This document shows positions 31,080 through 41,754 of a stretch of DNA of 64,000 nucleotides, one piece after another; within the stretch, counting starts at the first letter, position 1; every line of letters starts with the position of its first letter. The notes beneath the pieces are model-generated. The model was not told where the DNA came from, ran no database searches, and saw nothing but the letters and a program-made list of their open reading frames with translations. Position numbers and translations under genes: made by a program. This stretch comes from Timema cristinae (taxonomy: Eukaryota; Arthropoda; Insecta; Phasmatodea; Timematidae). The DNA is taken from assembly GCA_039000515.1 (NCBI GenBank), contig JBCFYV010000100.1, positions 26,966,818 to 27,030,817 of the forward strand, written 5' to 3'.

Positions 31080-31545
31080 AGAACACCAAGGAGGGATGAA
31101 AGAGGACGCGAGAAAAGGAGAGGGTTTTTGCCGTTTTAAGGCAAAACTTTCTTCTTTTTTTTTTTGCCAAAATAAATCAAATATTGCTCCAGTATATTAT
31201 TATTAGCACCGCGTCTTACTACCCATTCGGGTTATACGCACTTACGCTAATGTGTAATGGTAGGGGTGATTGTGAGATGAAATGGAGGACCTACAGTTTA
31301 ACGTGGAATCCGAACCACGGTGGAGGCCTGGCATCCCCCACATTCACAAGATGTATTGTCAAGGTGGAGGAAGGGTTTGTCAATCAGATAAATCTGTGCC
31401 GGGACCGAGGATTGAACCCCGGCTGCCAGCACAGAAGTCTGACACCTTACCCCTAGACCACCAGGTCACCCTGCTCCAGTAAAACATAGAGTTAAACTGA
31501 ACGGGTAGTAAGACGCGGTGCTGAGTATTATTATTATTATTATAT
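31080..31545. mobile_element. MITE-K fragment, split by SINE B, ending in SINE debris
   Basis: Left arm GACGCGAGAAAAGGAGAGGG to ATTGCTCCAGTA (31194), resumed at 31482 with AAACATAGAGTTAAACT. At 31497 it is cut by GAACGGGTAGTAAGACGCGG, a free common SINE 3' end with a TAT/TTA run to 31545. Confidence 0.7.
31195..31471 (-). repeat. SINE B inserted in MITE-K
   Basis: Reverse full-length copy with tail TTATTATTA, 3' end GCACCGCGTCTTACTACCC and head ending CCACCAGGTCACC. Perfect 10-bp duplication TGCTCCAGTA at 31185-31194 and 31472-31481. MITE-K is therefore older than this SINE B. Confidence 0.95.
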
Positions 31546-31964
31546 TATTTTTAAATGTCAAGTCTAGTAAATAATAAGAAATGAGTGGATGGGTAAATTA
31601 TAGTAGCAACTAATAATACATTTGGTGACGTTATCAACAGCATTTACTACATCATGACACCAGTAGGACGCGAATGATGTGCCTGAGTTTCCCCCTTTGA
31701 GTAAAGTAAAATAGCTCAATAATAAAAGTTGTTCAACACATCTACTTTTTCTAATACCCCTTTTTTAATTTTTTTCCTTCACCAAGTCTATTCCATTTGT
31801 GCTATCCGACTATTTACATTAATTAATAAGGCGGAGATGATGTAGAAGAAATGAACCATTTTACATGAAAATCCTATATTTTTAATAACATCTACAGTAA
31901 TATATAATAGAATATAAATGTGTAGTAACTAATTAAATTATTATAATTAACCAATTATAAAAAC
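31546..31964. other. No feature seen
   Basis: AT-rich spacer without ORF, tRNA-like head or recognised repeat. Confidence 0.4.
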
Positions 31965-32215
31965 TATAAGAACATATTCAATTTCAAAGTCTTGGGTTAA
32001 AGTACTCACCTCAGGTCCCGAAGTTCGTGTGTTCAAACCTAGCCGGGGTCGACGGATTTTTCTTAAGCGATAATAATCCAGCACAATTTCCTTTGGTGGG
32101 GAATTAAAGACATCGGTCCTATGTCGATTGTAGCATGTAAAAGATCCCTTGAAGGTACGTGAAAACATCTTTCCCTGCAAAATTGGTAAACCCTTTCGCC
32201 CTCTCCTATTACATG
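31965..32215 (+). repeat. SINE G copy
   Basis: tRNA-like remnant (GGTTAAAGTACTCACCTCAG, GTGTTCAAACCTAGCCGG), then a body with TTTCTTAAGCGATAATAATC, ATGTCGATTGTAGCATG and AACCCTTTCGCCCTCTCC. Copies also at 34985 (minus) and 50975 (plus). The 77-aa minus ORF is its translation. Confidence 0.65.
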
Positions 32216-32639
32216 AAATTTATACCAGATGGTGCAGGCAGCACTAACCAGCTGGATGGATAAAAATCACATCAAACCAACCTTCAGGTTGTGATGACAT
32301 CTTCAGAATAAGAATACCTAATCATGATGAGAAGTTTCATTAATCCATTTTAAGATTCAAAAATCTATTTGGGTACGTGAATGAATATCTGCACAAATTT
32401 TCGCCCTATGGGTAAGCGAGCAACTAACAAGACTGCTAAGGTTGCATTACCTACTGTATCAATTTTGGCCCCACTTCCCTGTCACAAAGGCTCGTCAGAA
32501 TTAAACTGATTCCAATTTCGTTGTCAAACACAGAATCCCACCATTATGCGATTTCTTGGTCGAGTGTCATCCCGTATTTAATTTCCTAATCAATCGACCT
32601 TGAAACAGGCTATTTACTAAGTTGCTTACCCCTAACTAA
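32216..32639. other. No feature seen
   Basis: No repeat family recognised and no ORF of note. Confidence 0.4.
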
Positions 32640-32700
32640 GTTCGAAGTGCTTTAGTATATTGAGCTAAGGATCATGGGTTTGATTCCCAACAAAGTTGAA
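32640..32700 (+). repeat. SINE D-like fragment
   Basis: TATTGAGCTAAGGATCATGG and GTTTGATTCCCAACAAAG resemble the right half of a tRNA-like head. Family assignment between D and F is uncertain. Confidence 0.35.
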
Positions 32701-32960
32701 ACATTGATAATCGATGATATGAGGTTCCTCTTGATGGGGATAATAGAATTGAAAGGGTATATACCCTAATATTCGTGTAGGAATAAGAGAAGACATTTAG
32801 AGGAAAACCCTCATTGTATCGAATTGGAACTGCTTTATGATTGTATCGATTCTAGAGTTAAATTAGTTCACCAGTCATTCACCGATAGTGGTTGTTTAAG
32901 AAGTGTTTGTTAAATGTCTCCCAATGAAAATAAAGCCATTTCTAGCCTTGCATCATTAAA

Positions 32961-33284
32961 ATGAGACATGTTGTCTTCACACCAACTGCAATGTATTTTA
33001 TGTGTGGTTTCTTGTTTTTGTGGACGGTCTGTGCCACATGTGTTCTTCTTTCAAGCAGCTGCATACTAAGCCCGCATCCACGTGCACACCAGTATAGGAC
33101 CAGATCTTCAAGGTTGATGCAATTTCTCTTTAGAGAAGAGAGCTTACACACACCTAGAGTTGGTGATTTTCCTTTAGATATACCTATATATTCATCATTT
33201 TATGTAAACCATGTGGAACGCTATGATGTATCGATCAAATTGTATCAGAATATCGATTGTGTCCGATATATTGAGTTGCATTAG
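32961..33284 (+). CDS. Unrecognised 107-aa ORF (doubtful)
   Basis: Among the longer ORFs not explained by a repeat. Begins MRHVVFTPTAMYFMCGFLFL, then WTVCATCVLLSSSCIL, a hydrophobic stretch that could form one membrane segment or signal anchor (about residues 11-34), followed by a charged, mixed remainder ending RYIELH. No motif known to me, no clear promoter or poly(A) context. In 64 kb of AT-rich DNA an ORF of this length can occur by chance. Confidence 0.15.
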   Translation: MRHVVFTPTAMYFMCGFLFLWTVCATCVLLSSSCILSPHPRAHQYRTRSSRLMQFLFREESLHTPRVGDFPLDIPIYSSFYVNHVERYDVSIKLYQNIDCVRYIELH

Positions 33285-33309
33285 TCGGGGCGAACTGCAA
33301 TGGCGGTAT

Positions 33310-33668
33310 TAAGGTGGAGGTGTAGATAACGTGAGAAAAAGGCAGCGTTTTTTTTTATAGTTTTCATAGCAAAACATTTTTTGTCAAAAATAAATCAAAT
33401 ATTGCTTCAGTAGTAACATAGAGTTTAATTTTCTTTACATGATGACCTCAACAATTTTTAAATATATCATGAGCATAGCGGCATTAGATGACACACTTTT
33501 TAAATGAAGAGAAAAAGTTGTCAGAAATTCCAGTACACCCCTTGAAAGATATTCAAGAACTCTTGATATCAAACTATGTTTCTACTGAAGCGATATTTGA
33601 TTTATTTTGACAAAAAACATAATTTTATATAAAAAACTACAAAAATACTGCTCTTAGTTCGTGTCAAA
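33310..33668. mobile_element. MITE-K copy
   Basis: Left terminus TTAAGGTGGAGGTG, left arm AAATATTGCTTCAGTAGTAA, right arm TTCTACTGAAGCGATATTTG. The right terminus is eroded after TTAGTTCGTGTC. Confidence 0.75.
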
Positions 33669-33925
33669 TCAAGCCGTCGGTTAACCAACATTCTGTTTTA
33701 TTCAACATAATATTTATAAAAACTGCATTTAATTAAGTTAAAATCCATTGTTCTTTTAACATGAATAAAATAATAATTCTGTAATTTATTCCATTATTTA
33801 TATTGTATAATAAATAATAATGCACCTTCTTTCATATTATTCTACACTTACATTAAATTTGGATTTGTTTGGATTCCTTCCCCTGTTTTCGTACTATCCG
33901 ACATTTCGGACATTTGTTAACCTGT

Positions 33926-34225
33926 CGCTTTAGCTCAGTCGGTAGCGTGTCTGCCTACTGATTTAAGGGTCCTGGGCTCAATTCTCCGCAAGACCGAAAA
34001 TTTATCATTGGTGAAATGTGGATTTATACTTTCACACTGCTAAATTAACGGCCAGGGACTGGATGTTGTACCCAGTCTTACGTTAGATTATAAGGTATAT
34101 TAGGTACGACAGGCCTACCAAGCCAGCAGTGGAAAAATTACGACTTGAATAAAAAAAAAATAACCCAGGCCAATAGCTGTAAACAGTAATGGTTGTAAAT
34201 TAAAGTAAACATCACTTGTCGGTCC
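33926..34225 (+). repeat. SINE F, most complete copy
   Basis: tRNA-like head GTCGCTTTAGCTCAGTCGGT (A box TAGCTCAGTCGG) with B-box relic GGGCTCAATTCTC. Body: TTATCATTGGTGAAATGTGG, GGCCAGGGACTGGATGTTG, CTTGAATAAAAAAAAAATAA, CAGGCCAATAGCTGTAAACA. It lacks the A/B/C 3' end. This copy defines the fragments at 215 and 2375-3360. Confidence 0.7.
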
Positions 34226-34785
34226 CGTTTAATTCAGATAATTGTAACTACTCATAAGTTTTTTTTTTAATTGATATATCATTTCCATCGCCATCCCCAA
34301 CATATTTGCGCTAATGTCAAGTACAGAGGTAAGAGGAAGACCCACATAACGGGGTGTTATTCTGTGAGTGGCAATAATTGGCTACCGGGGCTACTACTAC
34401 ACCCCTTACAATCATCGGCCAACGAGTGGTCAGTGCGAGTCTTACAAACAGGCTTCCTCCACTTGCAAGACCGGTTCCTTACTTCCTAGACAAGCCCTTG
34501 GTGGAATAACCAGAGACGACGGACAGGGCCAGCCATAAGAATTATTCCGACACTTACCTCCACACCCCATCCTGAGATCAACACTTATTATTTTAAAAGT
34601 AATTATGTTAAGTAAGCTTCAACATATATGATCAATGACCATTAGTCTTAGGTAGTATCATTAATAACAATTCATATATATATATATATATATATATATA
34701 GCACGACGTTTTACTGCCCATTCGAGCTATTAGCGTATTTTTTATCTTCATTTTCCTTTATGTGAGGTATTATGAATTAACTGAT
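34226..34785. other. No gene; (TA)n and SINE end debris
   Basis: A TA run at about 34674-34700 is followed by GCACGACGTTTTACTGCCC (34701-34735), a decayed minus-strand common SINE 3' end. A 72-aa ORF at 34271 has no motif. Confidence 0.5.
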
Positions 34786-34798
34786 TACATCAGTACAC

Positions 34799-34971
34799 CT
34801 CTGACAAGACATCTTGTGAATGTGAGGAATGCCAGGCCTCCACCGTGGTTCGGATTCCACGTTAAACTGTAGGTCCTTCATTTCATCTCACTATCACCCT
34901 ACCATTACACATTAGCGTAAGTGCGTATAACCCGAACGGGTAGTAAGACGCGGTGCTAATAATAATAATAA
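34799..34971 (+). repeat. 5'-truncated SINE B with target duplication
   Basis: Starts inside the body (CTCTGACAAGACATCTTGTG) and runs to the common 3' end and (TAA)n. Perfect 13-bp duplication TACATCAGTACAC at 34786-34798 and 34972-34984, so the copy was truncated when it inserted, not later. Confidence 0.92.
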
Positions 34972-34984
34972 TACATCAGTACAC

Positions 34985-35232
34985 GAGAATTTCTATGGGC
35001 GAGAACGAGATAACCTACCAATTTTGTTGGAAAAAGTATTTTCACAAACCTTCCAGGGTTCCTTTCCATGCCACAATCGACATGGGACCAACGGCTTTAC
35101 TTACACTTCGCAGGAAGTTGTGCTACAAATTTGTATCGTTTAAAAAAAATCCGTTGACCCAAGCTGGCTTTGAACCTACAAATTTTGGGTCCTGAGGTAA
35201 GCCCTTTACCCCAAGAACACCGTGGTCAACCT
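34985..35232 (-). repeat. SINE G copy
   Basis: Reverse copy: GAGAATTTCTATGGGCGAGA, CCACAATCGACATGGGACC, then the tRNA-like part TTTGAACCTACAAATTTTGG. The 80-aa plus ORF is its translation. Confidence 0.7.
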
Positions 35233-35234
35233 CA

Positions 35235-35440
35235 TGTAGGCTATCTACTAATTACGCTAGTTTGTTAGAGATGAGGAAGATTGAATTCAGAGGAAGTGTA
35301 ACCACATTTGTGTAGAGAGACGGTGGGAATCCATTTAGGAAAAATACACTCTCAGTACACCCGACCGGGACCGAAAGACGATCTCCCCGTCATCAGCAGT
35401 ATCGTCTATTGCAAGAGTAGCACCTTAGACCATTTCTAGA
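35235..35440 (-). repeat. SINE C copy, 3' end missing
   Basis: CTAATTACGCTAGTTTGTTA, CATTTGTGTAGAGAGACGG, ACCCGACCGGGACCG, ATCTCCCCGTCATCAGCAG, head ending CACCTTAGACCATT. Confidence 0.75.
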
Positions 35441-35572
35441 TATTTGCCAAAGCTCCGCTTTGTTTTTGATTATGGCCTTCCTTTCCAATTCTCATTTGAG
35501 ATACTTGGATCCTGATAATTAGTTTCTTTTATAGGACATGATAACGTTTTAAATGATAAAACTTGTTTTAAA

Positions 35573-35947
35573 ACTTAATAATCCAAAGAAAACAATAAAA
35601 TGTATAATTTAATAATCCAAAGAAACAATAAAATGTATAATTTAATAATCCAAAGAAACAATAAAATGTATAATTTAATAATCCAAAGAAACAATAAAAT
35701 GTATAATTTAATAATCCAAAGAAACAATAAAATGTATAATTTAATAATCCAAAGAAACAATAAAATGTATAATTTAATAATCCAAAGAAACAATAAAATG
35801 TATAATTTAATAATCCAAAGAAACAATAAAATGTATAATTTAATAATCCAAAGAAACAATAAAATGTATAATTTAATAATCTAAAGAAACAATAAAATGT
35901 ATAATTTAATAATCCAAAGAAACAATAAAATGTATAATTTAATAATC
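35573..35947 (+). repeat. 33-bp minisatellite, about 11 copies
   Basis: Unit TTTAATAATCCAAAGAAACA ATAAAATGTATAA, nearly perfect; the first unit has an extra A (GAAAACAAT) and the tenth has CTAAAG for CCAAAG. Because 33 is a multiple of 3, each strand has an open frame (MYNLIIQRNNK repeats on plus, LWIIKLYILLF on minus). These are by-products of the array, not genes. Near-identity suggests recent expansion. Confidence 0.95.
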
Positions 35948-36056
35948 ACTGGAGCACATGTATTTGCTTAAAACAAGCAAAACAAGAAACAAAAACCCTA
36001 ATCACTCTAACACCACCTAAAATCAACTTCCCTTTTCAGCTCATTATCTCTGAAAA

Positions 36057-36309
36057 CAGTGGTGCCCACATGGTGGGGGCAGGGGGGCAATCTCCCCCTG
36101 AAATTCTAAGGTTGCATAAATATTAAAAGTTTGAAACATGTTTCTTATGTTGTATCTTATTTTTAATAAGCGTATTTTGAGGTTTCAAATTAATAAATTC
36201 TCCCGGGTAAGGACCACCGGAACCTCCACCATACTGGGGGATGGATATTCCATACCCCCATACCCTCCCAGATTGCCACCCCCTGGAGAAAAATTATGCG
36301 AGCGCCTTG
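36057..36309. mobile_element. Possible hAT-like MITE
   Basis: Left end CAGTGGTGCCCACATGGTGG, right end reverse complement CAAGGCGCTCGCATAAT; both continue into a G-run and GGCAATCT. The two ends are alike but not identical, and no 8-bp duplication is visible. Confidence 0.4.
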
Positions 36310-36489
36310 GCTCGTAAGTATGGAAATATGAATTAAAAAATGTTGTTAATTATGTTATATCAAATTAATCAAATTATTTTTCAATTTCCCACGTTTTCGC
36401 TACCCTTCAAAACTTGCCGCCCCGTGCAAATGCAGGTCCTGACCTTGAACCGGGAACGATTTGAGGTCTCCCGAAACCGTTTCGGAAGT

Positions 36490-36690
36490 CGAATGGTCTA
36501 CTCTTAAGGCGTCACTCTCACAATAGATTAGACTGCCGATGACGGGGAGATTGAAGTTCAAATCCGGACTGGGTGTACTGAGAGTGGTTTTTTCTAAATT
36601 ATTTTACACTCTTCCTCTCCGTAAATGAGGGTAAACCACCTATAAATTCAACCTTCTTCATCTTTAACACATTTAGCGTAATGAAAATGA
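36490..36690 (+). repeat. SINE C copy
   Basis: GGTCTACTCTTAAGGCGTCA, GACTGCCGATGACGGGGAG, TTCAAATCCGGACTGGGTG, then the body to CACATTTAGCGTAAT, where it ends. Confidence 0.8.
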
Positions 36691-36954
36691 TTCGTGTCTA
36701 CACGTTGCGGAAACCTCTTCTGTGACGTCCGAACCCAACGATGTGGATAGCGGCCTATTTATTGTTCTTTCGTGTCACCAATTTGAAAAAGCCATTTTTG
36801 TGATTTCTTGATCTCAACTTAATTCGGGATCATTCTTTATTAAAATGTGATGCGTGACAATATTATAAGACAGGATTATGATCCATATATCATGATGGAT
36901 TAAATAGCAAGGCTATTATATTTGTTAGTTATGGTTATAGCCACATCTAAATAT

Positions 36955-37110
36955 CAAGCTCTTTAAATTGAAAAATGGCACCTGGACACGGTAATTGAAC
37001 CTGAGAGCTTTGGCTTAGTACGCCAATGCTCTAACCATTGAGCTATCCAGGAATCGTCCCGTGCCCAGGTTCATTCTTCACTCATATTTTAAGGCAGAGT
37101 CTGTGATGGA
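36955..37110 (-). repeat. SINE D copy
   Basis: TTGAAAAATGGCACCTGGAC, B-box relic GTAATTGAACCTGAG, AGTACGCCAATGCTCTAACC, TTGAGCTATCCAGG, then a non-tRNA extension AATCGTCCCGTGCCCAGG and TCACTCATATTTTAAGGCA. The same extension occurs at 59200-59345. Confidence 0.75.
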
Positions 37111-38204
37111 TGTGCGGAAATCGACAGCTAGAGGAAGTGAATAGTAGAAAGGCCTGGACCTCGGAACACCCCCGAGGCTATCATTTGACCTACTTTTCAC
37201 ATCGAGTTGATTTACCGTTATATCCCCGCCCACATTCTAGGGTTGTTGGTGGTGTGTCATCCCCCTCCCCCAAGACCATATCTCCGAACCAATCCTGGCA
37301 TCATTAGAAGGGGGGAGGGTCACCACATTACAATGTATCCTACCCACCAGCCAGGGCTCATGGGTTTAGCCCACTGGGGCATTTGATTGTTATGTGTGCT
37401 CATTATATTTTAATGTGTGCCCCAGCCCCATTAGATTTTTGACCCATTAGATTTTAATGTGTGCTTACTAGTTTTTAATATGTGTTCAATAGTTTTTAAT
37501 GTATGCCCCAGAGTTTTGGGTGGGAAAGCGTGCGGTCTTGGGCGTCGGGCACTCCTCCCGTGACGTGTCGGCAATTCTGTTTAGTCTAGGCAGTGGTGGG
37601 CAGAGGGTTCAACCCGAGAAATTGCCCACCCCATGGGTTAGCGACCTTAATTAAACCAGTGTTTGGAGCTCACCTCTTGGAATCCACAGACTTAGATCAG
37701 TGGAGATCATAATGTTGTCAATTCGGAGCTGATTACTAATGAGTGATGAAACACTCGAGACCACAACCTTGGCATGTGACATTGCCTGGGCATTAGGGCA
37801 CACAGATCCCCCCTCCAAGTTCAAATAGAGCATTTACGGCTATTTTGCCGGGGCTCCAGGGCATTCATTACTCGCTGATGATTATACTAAACATGTTCAA
37901 TCATGAAAATACTTGCTAGCTCGCTAATTATCACGCAGTGTATACATCCTGAAGACACGGATCTTTGTGGTAATGTTACCATAATACCCCTACTACAGTC
38001 AGCAGAAAAAATGTAGCCTCAGTTGGCACCAAAAAATTAGCCTCAACACCCGACCTCCACCGCCATCACTAGATGAGCTACACGAACCTTTTATGGCTAA
38101 ACGTTTATATATTAATTATGATGGGGGTAGGAATTATTAAAAAAATGTCCCAGCATTTCACCTGGAGAGAAAGCTACCAACAGGACCACCAAGTAATAAT
38201 ATCT
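37111..38204. other. No gene seen
   Basis: About 1.1 kb. TTTTAATGTGTGC-type strings repeat loosely at 37410-37510. ORFs of 60-65 aa show no motif. Confidence 0.4.
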
Positions 38205-38712
38205 ACTTACAATCCTGACAAGCTAGTTTGCTTGTTGGAAAAGTATAAAAATTAATTCACTAATAAAGTGTTATCTTTGCTGATTATGATGTAATAGAAA
38301 TGATCCCAAACAAATTAAATATATTCATAGGTCAAGTCAGTGATTTATAGATACTGACGGTTGAAAAAGGACTCATACGTCAAGTCATATGATCTGCATA
38401 CGATCAATGTTGTCTGCTCTTCCTAGCAGAATCATACTACGAGAAAGTAAAAAGGAACTAATTTTGAGGTTTAAATAGCAAATTAACGCACAAGATCTAA
38501 CTTAATTCTTATTTAACAATTGTACCTGTTGTTATAGTAGAATACAAGCCCAGTCGTAAATTCCAGGATATTCAAATACTGGGAAGGAGTAGCAACCTAC
38601 ATATGACAAGTTAGTTTGCCTGTTGGAAGAGTATCCAAATTAATTCACTAATAATGTGTTATCTTTGCTGATAATGAGTTAATATAAATTACAAACAAAG
38701 AAGTTTTATTTT
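38205..38712 (+). repeat. Direct duplication of about 110 bp
   Basis: ATCCTGACAAGCTAGTTTGC ... TTATCTTTGCTGATTATGA (38210-38290) recurs as CATATGACAAGTTAGTTTGC ... TTATCTTTGCTGATAATGA (38599-38675). The DNA between includes CATACGTCAAGTCATATGAT, also near 13169. Could be long terminal parts of one old element. Confidence 0.55.
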
Positions 38713-39004
38713 TAAATATGGTCTCAACTATATTTTTGTTGACATATAATATATGTAATTTCAAATACAATTTATGGCTTTAAAACAATCAGTCAACGCT
38801 ATAGACTTGTGTTGTTGGGAGAGGGTAACAAAATTAATTTAATAAACATGTCAAACTAAAACAGGTTTTATTTTCAGAATATTCTTACGGTGAAGCCAAA
38901 AACAAATTGATCCATAAATATGATTAAGAATTTCTTCATTTGCCACGTGATCTAAGGCGTTATTACCACGTACGAGTCTGGCTCGTGAACCCGGTTTGGC
39001 TCAG
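38713..39004. other. No feature seen
   Basis: AT-rich spacer. ACGTACGAGTCTGGCTCGTG and CCAAACTCGTACGTGGG around 38970-39030 are loosely inverted, nothing more. Confidence 0.35.
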
Positions 39005-39320
39005 TTTCAAATTACCCAAACTCGTACGTGGGTGGCACCTTAAGTGTTGCATTAGACTGGAATGATCATGACGGGGAGATTGGGTTCAAATATAGGTCGG
39101 TGCACCGAGAAGGTAATCACCCACCTTTATTCACTTAAACGTAGGTTTTTCTCACTACTACCACCTTCTAGGAAACGGGTAGTAAGACGCGGTGCTAATA
39201 ATAATTTTATTCTAAATGGTTCTCCTCTACCCTCTAGGAAATGCGTGTACAATTCTTGAAATTCAACATTCATCATCCTTATGATCCCTAACCCGAACGG
39301 ATAATGAAATGAGGTGAGAA
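39005..39320 (+). repeat. SINE C copy with inserted SINE 3' end
   Basis: Head relic, GATCATGACGGGGAGATTGG, then a body interrupted at about 39174 by AAACGGGTAGTAAGACGCGG with (TAA)n. The body resumes with CTAAATGGTTCTCCTCTACC. CCTCTAGGAAA or CTTCTAGGAAA occurs on both sides (39163 and 39231), pointing to a short tail-only insertion or a local duplication. Confidence 0.6.
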
Positions 39321-39941
39321 AGTAATTAAAAATATTAAGTAGAAGTTGAACCACCTGCAGCATTCGACAGCCTGACCTTATTTTTACACCCAGATCCTAA
39401 GCATTCTTTTTGGTAGGTGCATAGGATTGGAAAATGAGAGATTAAAAAAAAAGAGTCATTTAAACAGGTTTTCCTCAGCTCCAAGAAAAATAATAATTTT
39501 TCATTTCGTGTCTTTTGAAAGACTCTTTTGGTATGCACCGAGGATCGTCTAGTTATTGTAGGGTCCTAATGAGATGATTTTACACTTTAGGGGATGCATC
39601 AATGGAAAGTGAAAATTATTTTAAAAGTATAAAGACTGTTAAATAATCGTAAATCACTCCCAAATATACAACTCATTTATTACTAACCACGAATGAGTCT
39701 AACCTTGAATATTAGAACTACCTTTTACCCGCTTGAGTACTTTTCAAACTTTTTCCAACTGTGAACAACTTTATAACCGTTCGATGCCCACGTGGACCAC
39801 CCACCTTAATATACTATTTACCTGTCACTTGTTGAAGTAGGCAACTATCTAATGAAAGTGTTTATCAAGCAGTGAAGACAACATATGTATGTAACCTTGT
39901 TTCATATACACATTTACAATCCAATTTTCAAGGGAAGAACC
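39321..39941. other. No feature seen
   Basis: No repeat signature. ORFs of 67-78 aa on the minus strand near 39127-39538 are partly SINE-derived and show no motif. Confidence 0.4.
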
Positions 39942-39952
39942 TTATCTGATAG

Positions 39953-40238
39953 TAGGTGACCTGGCGGTCTAGGGGGTAAGGTGTCAGACTTCTATGCTGG
40001 CGGCCGGGGTTCAATCCTCGGTCCCGGCAAAGATTAATCTGATTACCAAACCCTTCCTTCACCTCTGACAAGACATCTTGTGAATGTGGGGAATGCCAGG
40101 CCTCCACCGTGGTTCGGATTCCACGTTAAACTGTAGGTCCTTCATTTCATCTCACAATCACACTACCATTACACATGAGCGTAAGTGCGTATAACCCGAA
40201 CGGGTAGTAAGACGCGGTGCTAATAATAATAATTATTA
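39953..40238 (+). repeat. SINE B copy with target duplication
   Basis: Full-length with an extra G in the head run (CTAGGGGGTAAGG). Perfect 11-bp duplication TTATCTGATAG at 39942-39952 and 40239-40249. Confidence 0.95.
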
Positions 40239-40249
40239 TTATCTGATAG

Positions 40250-40645
40250 CTAAAAACCATACTAAATCTACTATCAAATCAAGTATTATGACCTGTCATT
40301 TTTTATATACATTATTAATAAAATAGCATTAATAATGTCGACTTTTTATATGAAAATTGGGTTATAGGCCATGACATTTTAGAAATTTTAAATAACGATT
40401 TGGTTTAAAATGGATATCTGGGAAGTGTTTACATGAGTGTAATATAAATATCATTTGAGGTTAAATTACTGATTACTAATTTTAGAAAACTTGGGCTGAA
40501 AACCTTAGGGTCTAATAGACTATTTGAGAAAAAAACAAATACAAATGTGTCGTAGCATTCATTTTCCTGTGATCCTATTTGCAGACCTCCTAGCACAACA
40601 CCACATACTACCAGGGGTCAACGGAACGGAATTTTAAGAACCACT
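40250..40645. other. No gene seen; hAT-like right end
   Basis: Ends at ATTTTAAGAACCACTG (40645), reverse complement CAGTGGTTCTTAAAAT, a hAT-type terminus. No partner end found. The remainder is AT-rich spacer. Confidence 0.45.
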
Positions 40646-40648
40646 GAT

Positions 40649-41044
40649 TTAAGGTGGGATGGAAGGAGATGTGAAAAAAAGGCATTGTTTTTGCAGTTTT
40701 TATGACGAAACATTTCTCTAGTCAAAATAAATACAATATTTCTCAAGTAAAAACATTGGAGAGTATAATTTTCCTCCCATGTTGATGTCAACAGTTTCTG
40801 AATATCTGCCATGAACATGGTGGCATTATCTAACAAATTTTTTAAATTAAGAGAAAAAGTTGTAACTAAATCCCAGGATACCTTTGACAGATATTCAAGA
40901 AATTTCGAGGTCACTATGTGAAGAAAATTAAACTCTATGTTTATACTAGAGACATATTTATTTTATTTTGGCCAAAAAAAGTTTTGCTATAAAAACTACA
41001 AAAAACACTGGTCTTTTCTCGTGTCCTCTTCCATCCCACCTTAA
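40649..41044. mobile_element. MITE-K, best-preserved copy (palindromic, 396 bp)
   Basis: TTAAGGTGGGATGGAAGG at the left end mirrors CTTCCATCCCACCTTAA at the right. The arms continue inverted for most of the length (GTTTTTGCAGTTTTTATGAC against GCTATAAAAACTACAAAAAA; ATGTCAACAGTTTCTGAATA against ATATTCAAGAAATTTCGAGG). No ORF. TTAA at both edges may be the target duplication, as in piggyBac-type elements, though the termini do not start CCC. The 98-aa minus ORF is a shadow. Confidence 0.9.
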
Positions 41045-41738
41045 TGCTTCACTCTCGTGTTAGACTGGCCTGCTGAAGACCGGAAGATTGGGTTTCGGAT
41101 CCCGCATGGGTCTACCGATGGTGGTTTTAACTAAATTGCTTACAACTCTCCTCCCATTCAAATACTGGTATATTACCTTTAAAAGGCTTCCTTCCTCATC
41201 CTTACCCCATTATATTATCATATATGCGTATAAACTGAGCAGGTAGTCAGTGGCGGCTCGTAGCCAAAATTAGTGGGGGTGCTTCTCTAGAAAAATTTTT
41301 AGCCTTTGTTTTAAAATTGTGTAAAAGGAAAAAAAAAATGTATAAAAAGAAAATGTATTTAAGAACTTGATACAATCGTAAAAAAAACCTTTTTTTACTT
41401 ACTTAAACTTAAATTGTTACAGTTCAAGCTTGATCTATTCATTAAAAATGAAATCCATTATTCTTGTTTTAATTTGCGCAAAAAGTTCAATAATTTTCTC
41501 CTTGACACACAGTTCCATACAAAGATTTTTGTATCTTTTTCATAAACTGGGGGAAGGCTACTGAAGTACTGACATTAATCTTAAGGAATATATATTGTAC
41601 TAAAAAAATAAATAAAGAATTAAAGAAAAAAGGACTTATTATATTAAATGTTATCGATAATATCAAGTGGAAATAGGTGGTGCTGCAGTTCTGCAGGGCC
41701 TATACACGAGCCGCCACTGCAGGTAGTAAGACACGGTG
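41045..41738 (+). repeat. SINE C copy, split by a hAT MITE
   Basis: TCACTCTCGTGTTAGACTGG, GCTGAAGACCGGAAGATTGG and a body with GTATAAACTGAGCAGGTAGT at 41247. The 3' end resumes at 41728 with AAGACACGGTG. Confidence 0.8.
41248..41719. mobile_element. hAT MITE with 8-bp target duplication
   Basis: Inverted ends CAGTGGCGGCTCGT and ACGAGCCGCCACTG, perfect over 14 bases, flanked by CAGGTAGT at 41240-41247 and 41720-41727. An 8-bp duplication and CA..TG ends are diagnostic of hAT. 472 bp, AT-rich interior, no transposase. Confidence 0.92.
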
Positions 41739-41754
41739 ATAAAAAAAACTTTAA

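Noticed and set aside
36057..36309. Confident hAT element
   Set aside because: Ends are only similar and no 8-bp duplication is visible; kept as a possible MITE at low confidence.
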